Shown here in pieces: positions 58,657 to 64,000 of a stretch of DNA of 64,000 nucleotides. The stretch is from Enterobacter sp. BIGb0383 (lineage in GTDB: Bacteria; Pseudomonadota; Gammaproteobacteria; Enterobacterales; Enterobacteriaceae). Each line of letters opens with the position of its first letter. Positions within the stretch are counted from its first letter, which is position 1. Position numbers and translations under genes: made by a program. The stretch covers positions 124,001 through 188,000 of the forward strand of contig NZ_RJKQ01000003.1 in the NCBI RefSeq assembly GCF_003751845.1. Direction: 5' to 3'. The notes beneath the pieces are model-generated. The model had not been told where the DNA came from and searched no databases. It saw only the letters and a list, made by a program, of their open reading frames with translations.

Positions 58657-61248
58657 GTGATTCGCATCGACTTGCCCGTTCTTGTTGACCGACTGAATCC
58701 CATCTGCCGCCATATGCTCGAAGAGGCGGCGGCGCTGTGCGTCAGCCTCCAGGGGACGGAGATCCGCATTGAACATCTGCTGCTGAAAGCGCTGGAAACG
58801 CCGCTCAGCGACGTGCGCCTGATCCTCAATAAAGCCGAAATGACGGTCGAGGATGTGCGCACGCTGCTCCAGCCCGATGCCCAGGATAAAAGCCTGACGC
58901 CGGGCTATCCGGCCTTCTCCCCGCTGCTGGTGGAGCTGCTACAGGATAGCTGGCTGCTGGCCTCGGCGCAGATGCGCCACGGGCAGCTGCGCAGCGGTGT
59001 TCTGCTGCTGACGCTGCTGATGACGCCGCACCGCTATCTCTCCAATGCCCTGAGCCGCCTGCTGGCGGGGATTAACCGCGACCTGCTGAGCCAGCAGTTT
59101 GACGAGTGGGTAAAAGGATCGGCGGAAGGCGAAATCGTCAGCGCCGGGAGCGAAGCCGCGGCGGTGGCGACGGACAGCACGCTGCTGGGGCGTTTCACCC
59201 AGAATATGACCGAACAGGCGCGTCAGGAGACGCTCGACCCGGTCCTGTGCCGCGACGAAGAGATCGACCTGATGATCGACATTCTCTCTCGTCGGCGTAA
59301 AAACAACCCGATTATCGTCGGCGAAGCCGGGGTCGGGAAAAGCGCCCTGATCGAAGGGCTGGCGCTGCGGATCGTCGCCGGTCAGGTGCCGGAAAAACTG
59401 CGCGACGTCGAACTGCTGACCCTGGATCTTGGTGCCATGCAGGCGGGTGCAGCGGTCAAAGGCGAGTTTGAAAAACGCTTTAAGGGCGTGATGCAGGAAG
59501 TCAAAGACGCCCCGCGTCCGGTGATCCTGTTTATCGACGAAGCCCATACCCTGATCGGGGCCGGTAACCAGGCCGGTGGTCTCGACGTCTCCAACCTGAT
59601 TAAACCCGCGCTGGCCCGTGGCGAGCTGCGTACCATCGCCGCCACCACCTGGAGCGAGTACAAGAAATACGTCGAAAAAGATGCCGCTCTGTCACGCCGC
59701 TTCCAGCTTGTGAAGGTGGGGGAACCCTCCGTGGAGCAGGCCACGGTGATCCTGCGCGGCCTGCGTGCGGTATATGAAAAAGCGCACGGGGTGCTGATTG
59801 ACGAGGCGGCATTGCAGGCGGCGGCTTCCCTGTCCGCCCGCTATATCTCCGGGCGTCAGCTGCCGGATAAAGCCATCGACGTGCTGGATACTGCCTGTGC
59901 ACGCGTGGCGATCAATATGACCACGCCGCCGCGCAGCGTCAGCCATCTGCAAACCCGTATTCAGCAGCGGTCGATGGAAATCACCCAGCTGGAACGCCAG
60001 ACCCGTATCGGCCTGGGGGATCATGACGAGCGCCTGACCCTGTTACAGGAAGAGCAGGAGAGCGATCGCCAGGCGCTGACGGCGCAGGAAGAGAACTGGC
60101 GTCAGCAGCTTCAGCAGGTGGAACAGATTGTCGCCCTGCGCGGCAAACTGCTGAGCGCGTCCGATGAGGCGGTGACCGACGAAGAGAGCGCCGAACTCAA
60201 GGCGCTGGAGCAGGCTCTGGACGCGCTGAAAACGCCGGAGGTTCGGGTATCCGCCCACGTGGATGCCACGCAAATTGCCGGGGTGATTGCCGAGTGGACC
60301 GGCGTGCCGGTAAACCGCATCTCCCAGAGCGAAATGGAGGTGGTCACGCGCCTGCCGGATTACCTGGGCAACACCATTAAGGGCCAGGCCCTGGCGATTC
60401 AGCATCTGCATAAACATCTGCTCACCGCCCGCGCCGACCTGCGCCGCAGCGGACGCCCGCTGGGTGCCTTCCTGCTGGTGGGGCCGAGCGGCGTCGGGAA
60501 AACCGAAACCGTGGTGCAGATTGCCGACCTGCTGTTTGGCGGTCGCAACTACCTGACCACCATCAATATGTCCGAGTATCAGGAGAAGCACACCGTTTCC
60601 CGCCTGATTGGCTCCCCGCCGGGCTATGTCGGCTTTGGCGAGGGCGGCATCCTGACCGAAGCTATCCGCCAGAAGCCGTACTCCGTGGTCCTGCTCGACG
60701 AAGTGGAGAAGGCTCATCCGGACGTGCTGAATCTCTTCTACCAGGCGTTTGACAAAGGCGAGCTGGCCGACGGTGAAGGGCGGATTATCGACTGCAAAAA
60801 CGTGGTCTTCTTCCTGACCTCAAACCTCGGTTTCCAGACCATCGTCGATTATGCCAGCCGCCAGGATGCGCTGCTGGACGCGCTCTACCCGGAACTGGCC
60901 GCCTTCTTCAAGCCGGCGCTGCTGGCGCGTATGGAAGTGATCCCGTATTTGCCGCTGGGCCACGACACCCTGAAAGAGATTGTTACCGGCAAACTGGCCC
61001 GTCTGGTCAGCCTGCTGGAAACTCGCTTCGGGGCCGAAGTGGCTATCGACGACGCGGTGCCGGAAGAGATCCTCCGCCGGGCCAACCGCAGCGAAAACGG
61101 TGCCCGCATGCTGGAGTCGATTATCGACGGGGCGCTGCTGCCGCCGGTTTCCCTGCAGCTCCTGCAGCGGATGTCGGCGGGCGAACCGGTCAACCGCATC
61201 CGCTTCAGCCTTGAGGCGGATGCGTTCGTCTCGGTGGTGGAGGGGTAA
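58657..61248 (+). CDS. clpV: T6SS sheath-recycling AAA+ ATPase ClpV (TssH)
   Basis: ClpV disassembles contracted TssBC sheath for re-use. The 863-residue protein has an N-terminal domain (1-150), a first AAA+ module with Walker A GEAGVGKS near residue 222 and Walker B ILFIDEAHTL, a middle coiled-coil region (about 420-510), and a second AAA+ module with Walker A GPSGVGKT near residue 608 and VVLLDEVEKAHPDV. It starts with GTG at 58657, preceded by AAGGGG. It lacks the peptidase-docking tripeptide loop of ClpA/ClpX, as usual for ClpV. Confidence 0.96.
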   Translation: MIRIDLPVLVDRLNPICRHMLEEAAALCVSLQGTEIRIEHLLLKALETPLSDVRLILNKAEMTVEDVRTLLQPDAQDKSLTPGYPAFSPLLVELLQDSWLLASAQMRHGQLRSGVLLLTLLMTPHRYLSNALSRLLAGINRDLLSQQFDEWVKGSAEGEIVSAGSEAAAVATDSTLLGRFTQNMTEQARQETLDPVLCRDEEIDLMIDILSRRRKNNPIIVGEAGVGKSALIEGLALRIVAGQVPEKLRDVELLTLDLGAMQAGAAVKGEFEKRFKGVMQEVKDAPRPVILFIDEAHTLIGAGNQAGGLDVSNLIKPALARGELRTIAATTWSEYKKYVEKDAALSRRFQLVKVGEPSVEQATVILRGLRAVYEKAHGVLIDEAALQAAASLSARYISGRQLPDKAIDVLDTACARVAINMTTPPRSVSHLQTRIQQRSMEITQLERQTRIGLGDHDERLTLLQEEQESDRQALTAQEENWRQQLQQVEQIVALRGKLLSASDEAVTDEESAELKALEQALDALKTPEVRVSAHVDATQIAGVIAEWTGVPVNRISQSEMEVVTRLPDYLGNTIKGQALAIQHLHKHLLTARADLRRSGRPLGAFLLVGPSGVGKTETVVQIADLLFGGRNYLTTINMSEYQEKHTVSRLIGSPPGYVGFGEGGILTEAIRQKPYSVVLLDEVEKAHPDVLNLFYQAFDKGELADGEGRIIDCKNVVFFLTSNLGFQTIVDYASRQDALLDALYPELAAFFKPALLARMEVIPYLPLGHDTLKEIVTGKLARLVSLLETRFGAEVAIDDAVPEEILRRANRSENGARMLESIIDGALLPPVSLQLLQRMSAGEPVNRIRFSLEADAFVSVVEG

Positions 61249-61250
61249 TC

Positions 61251-62789
61251 ATGCATCGCGCACTGGCCTTCGCACTGTCGCTCACCACCCAGGAGGATGA
61301 ACCGGGGCTGAACGACTGGTTACTGAAGACGCTGGATGAGCACTGGCAACCGCGTGGAGTTCTGCTGGCGCTGTCGGATGTGAGCGGCCGCCAGCTGGAG
61401 TGCTACGGCCGGGTTAACGGCCGCGCCGTGAGCATGACCCTGGAGGCGAGTGATTTTGGTCACCCGCTGGCCGGTGTGTTGCACAACAACCAGGCGCGTA
61501 TCTGGGAGACGCTTAACGGCGGGGCGCGGATTGAGCACGCCGCGTTTCGTGCCCTGCTGCAGGATATCGGGCCACAAAACGGCCTGTATGCGCTACCGGT
61601 CCGCGACGCGCAGGCGAAGACCCTCGGCATACTGGGGCTCTTTGCCGATGCCGACCGGCTGGAGCTGTGGCGGGACGAGGAGGATCTGATGCTCCTGACC
61701 CGCATCTATGCCCGGCAGCTTGCCAGGGTCCAGGTGATGCGTCATAGCCAGCGCGAGCGCAGCGCCCTGCGCGACTCCCTGCGCCAGATTACCGGTGAAA
61801 GCCGCCAGCGGCAGCAGCAGGCCAGCCTGCTGGACATGCAGCTTATCGGCCAGTCCGACGCCATGCGCCGCCTGCGGGAGCATATCGGCCAGATCGCCGG
61901 ACACTACCTGTCGGTGCTGATTCAGGGAGAAACCGGCACCGGAAAAGAGGTCGTGGCGCGACTGGTGCATCAGTGCTCCGGGCGATCCGAGCGTCCTTTT
62001 GTTGCCATCAACTGTGCGGCAATCCCGGAAAACCTGATTGAAAGCGAGCTGTTTGGCTATCAAAAAGGCGCCTTTTCCGGGGCGCAAAACAATAAAGAGG
62101 GGCTGGTGGCGCAGGCCAACGGCGGCACGCTGTTCCTTGACGAAGTGGGCGATATGCCCGTGGTGATGCAGGCCAAGCTGCTGCGGGTGCTGGAAACCCA
62201 TAGCTATCGGCCTCTGGGCGGCGATAAAGAGCGGCACTCTGACTTTCGCGTGATCGCCGCGACCCACCAGCCTCTGGAACAGCAGGTGGCGGAAGGGCGA
62301 TTCCGGCAGGACCTCTACCACCGGCTCTGTCAGAGCCAGATGCAGCTGCCGCCGCTGCGCGACCGGGCGGAGGATATCTCTCTGCTGTGTGGGCACTTTA
62401 TTGCGGAGTTCGGCGCCCGGGAGGGGAAACATTTTGGCTCCCTTAACCGGACGCTGCTGGCACAGCTGCTGAATTACCGTTTCCCGGGCAACGTCCGGGA
62501 ACTGCGCAATGTGCTGGAGGTCGCCTGCGCTCAGGCCGGAGACGGCGAGGAGATTGGCCTCCAGTCCCTGTCGGAAGAGGTTATCGAGCGGATGCAGAGC
62601 GGCAGCATCAATGTTGGAGATGACTTCTGCCATATCCACGATCTGCGTCAGGCGCTGCTCGACTATGAAGCCACGGTCATCGCCGCCAGGCTGCGCCACT
62701 TCGATGGCAACCGTCATCGGGCGGCGGAAAGCCTCAACATTCCCCGGCGCACGCTGGATCACAAGTGCCTGAAACTGGAGGTGCAGTAA
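61251..62789 (+). CDS. vasH: Sigma-54-dependent activator VasH
   Basis: A 512-residue bacterial enhancer-binding protein. In order: N-terminal GAF-like sensor domain (about 25-170), central AAA+ domain with Walker A GETGTGKE near residue 226, the sigma-54-contacting loop reading GAFSGA near residue 273 (Ser instead of the usual Thr of GAFTGA), Walker B GGTLFLDEVGD near residue 293 and the arginine-finger region FRQDLYHRLCQ, then a C-terminal Fis-type helix-turn-helix (GNRHRAAESLNIPRRTL). In V. cholerae VasH with RpoN activates hcp and satellite vgrG units; here a matching promoter lies before vgrG. Confidence 0.95.
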   Translation: MHRALAFALSLTTQEDEPGLNDWLLKTLDEHWQPRGVLLALSDVSGRQLECYGRVNGRAVSMTLEASDFGHPLAGVLHNNQARIWETLNGGARIEHAAFRALLQDIGPQNGLYALPVRDAQAKTLGILGLFADADRLELWRDEEDLMLLTRIYARQLARVQVMRHSQRERSALRDSLRQITGESRQRQQQASLLDMQLIGQSDAMRRLREHIGQIAGHYLSVLIQGETGTGKEVVARLVHQCSGRSERPFVAINCAAIPENLIESELFGYQKGAFSGAQNNKEGLVAQANGGTLFLDEVGDMPVVMQAKLLRVLETHSYRPLGGDKERHSDFRVIAATHQPLEQQVAEGRFRQDLYHRLCQSQMQLPPLRDRAEDISLLCGHFIAEFGAREGKHFGSLNRTLLAQLLNYRFPGNVRELRNVLEVACAQAGDGEEIGLQSLSEEVIERMQSGSINVGDDFCHIHDLRQALLDYEATVIAARLRHFDGNRHRAAESLNIPRRTLDHKCLKLEVQ

Positions 62790-63340
62790 TGGGATTACTC
62801 AGCATGTTGCCGCTGCTGGCGTCGGCGCTGACGCCAGACGCGCAGGCGCAGGACAGCCGTTTTCAGCTCTGCCAGAAAGAGCCGGAAGCGCAGGTGCGGT
62901 TGGCCTGCTATGACGCGCTGGCCCGCGTCCGCTCTCCGGCTTCAGGCCAGACGGACGAGGAACGCGGCGGATTCCGCCTGGAAAATGACGCGCTGAGCGA
63001 CGGGAGTATGACGCTGACGCGTGAGGCGGGCGCAGGCGTGAGCTTTAGCGTCGCCTGTCTGAACCAGATCACCCACGTTCGGGTACGCCTGGCGCAGCCC
63101 TGGGAAGGGGAAACGGTCGCCGCCATGACCGACGGTATCCCGGCCTCCGGCAACTGGTTTGTCCGCGATCGCGGGCATCTGCTGGAGTTCGGTCGCGGCC
63201 TGGTGGCGATTGACGAACTGAAGCGCTGGGCCGGCGTGCGTGAGCTGGTCCTGACCGGTGCCGAAGGCCGGGAAGTGCGTATTCCGCTCGCCGGTCTTGG
63301 CGAGGCGGTGAAACCGCTGCGCCAGCAGTGCAGATGGTAG
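62789..63340 (+). CDS. tagO: T6SS-associated protein TagO (VasI)
   Basis: A 183-residue protein at the position of VCA0118 in V. cholerae. The N-terminus looks like a signal sequence (MGLLSMLPLLASALTPDAQA), followed by the family motif RLACYDALARV near residue 39 and two paired cysteines, which suit a periplasmic location. The role is unclear, and it is needed only in some systems. The ATG at 62789 overlaps the vasH stop by one base. Confidence 0.85.
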   Translation: MGLLSMLPLLASALTPDAQAQDSRFQLCQKEPEAQVRLACYDALARVRSPASGQTDEERGGFRLENDALSDGSMTLTREAGAGVSFSVACLNQITHVRVRLAQPWEGETVAAMTDGIPASGNWFVRDRGHLLEFGRGLVAIDELKRWAGVRELVLTGAEGREVRIPLAGLGEAVKPLRQQCRW

Positions 63341-63348
63341 GGGCCGCG

Positions 63349-64000
63349 ATGGAACACCGTCATCCCTGGTGTCAGCGACTGCTGACGCCGCTTTCCGCAG
63401 AGGCCGCCGCTTCACCCATTGCCGGAGACGATCCGCTGTGGGAGAAAGTCGAAACGGAGATGGTCAAGATTGGTTCGCTGGCCCACGGCCAGATCAATCT
63501 CAATGACGTCGCCGAAAACTGTCTGCTCCTGCTGGAGAGCAAAACCAAAGATATGCGCGTGCTGGTGCAGATGCTCCGCTGCTTACAGCATCCGGCAAAA
63601 GCCACGCCGTTCGCCACCGCCCTGATGCTGCTTGACTGCTGGGTGAGCGCGTTCTGGACCACGGCCTGGCCCGCCAGCGCCATGCAAAAACAGCGTCTGA
63701 TGGTGCAGATCGTCAAACGCTTTGCCGGGGCCAGCGAGCGCATGAGCGAGCAGGCGTCCGGAGCGGAGCTGGCGCAGGTGATTACCCTCGCCGAGCAGTT
63801 CAGTGAAACCTGGCTGCAGGCCGCGCCGGACAAAGGCGATCTGCTCGACGAGCTGATTCTGCCCCTGCGGCGGGTCCGTCAGCGCCAGCAGGAGCAGGCA
63901 AAAGCCAACGAGCAACCGGCGTCCGTTGCCGCGACGCCGCTGGTCACCACGCGTCAGAGCGCGGGGGCGCTGGAAATTGATACCAGCAACGAGCGCGGCT
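63349..64000 (+). CDS. tssA: T6SS protein TssA (VasJ), partial, continues past window end
   Basis: The first 217 codons are present. The N-terminal ImpA-type domain is recognised by DDPLWEKVETEMVKIGSLAHGQ near residue 27 and SKTKDMRVLVQMLRCL near residue 65. TssA organises baseplate docking and sheath priming. In the V. cholerae order the next gene would be tssM (icmF), beyond the window. It starts 8 bp after the tagO stop. Confidence 0.9.
   Translation, partial: MEHRHPWCQRLLTPLSAEAAASPIAGDDPLWEKVETEMVKIGSLAHGQINLNDVAENCLLLLESKTKDMRVLVQMLRCLQHPAKATPFATALMLLDCWVSAFWTTAWPASAMQKQRLMVQIVKRFAGASERMSEQASGAELAQVITLAEQFSETWLQAAPDKGDLLDELILPLRRVRQRQQEQAKANEQPASVAATPLVTTRQSAGALEIDTSNERG

Overview
The window is chromosomal DNA of an Enterobacteriaceae bacterium close to Enterobacter, Lelliottia or Leclercia. 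The first 38 kb keeps the E. coli K-12 order of housekeeping and sugar-acid genes, most products match E. coli proteins residue for residue over long stretches, and GC is in the mid-50s percent. The genus is inferred from overall likeness and no 16S or marker gene is present to prove it.

1-4.6 kb: end of diaA, then yraN and lpoA on the minus strand, facing rsmI and an added Fic-domain gene. 4.6-11.3 kb: the galactarate/glucarate regulon, garD divergent from garP-garL-garR-garK, followed by rnpB (RNase P RNA). 11.4-18.3 kb: an exported OB-fold protein, yhaK/yhaJ/yhaH, yqjG, yqjF, and the envelope genes yqjK, yqjE, yqjD, yqjC, mzrA and yqjA. 18.6-25 kb: the hexuronate regulon exuR, exuT, uxaC, uxaA, with operator-like repeats, plus ygjV. 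25-32.9 kb: sstT, ygjR, ygjP, rlmG, fadH, patA. 33.2-38.9 kb: the aerotaxis receptor aer and a second chemoreceptor, each behind a FliA-type promoter, then yqjH behind a Fur box, and a coiled-coil protein with a J-domain-like HPD motif.

39.2-64 kb is a type VI secretion (T6SS) island. A minus-strand effector operon runs vgrG, DUF4123 chaperone, an unrecognised 279-residue protein, a 635-residue putative PD-(D/E)XK nuclease, two tandem paralogous candidate immunity genes and a PAAR gene. A separate, converging gene may encode another immunity protein. On the plus strand, after two small unknown genes and an AT-rich 0.8 kb leader, comes the structural operon tssB-tssC-tssE-tssF-tssG-tagH-tssJ-tssK-tssL-clpV-vasH-tagO-tssA, cut by the window end. 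This order matches the Vibrio cholerae VAS cluster.

The most informative new observation links the two halves of the island. The vgrG operon has a well-spaced sigma-54 promoter, and 90-175 bp upstream of it are two near-identical 20-bp repeats placed like enhancer sites. The cluster encodes its own sigma-54 activator, VasH, so VasH is the natural candidate to bind the repeats and fire the effector operon. The second notable point is the toxin/immunity cassette: the two immunity candidates share an almost identical C-terminal two thirds but have different N-terminal thirds, and the lower-GC segment spans the toxin 3' end and the first immunity 5' end, suggesting modular exchange.
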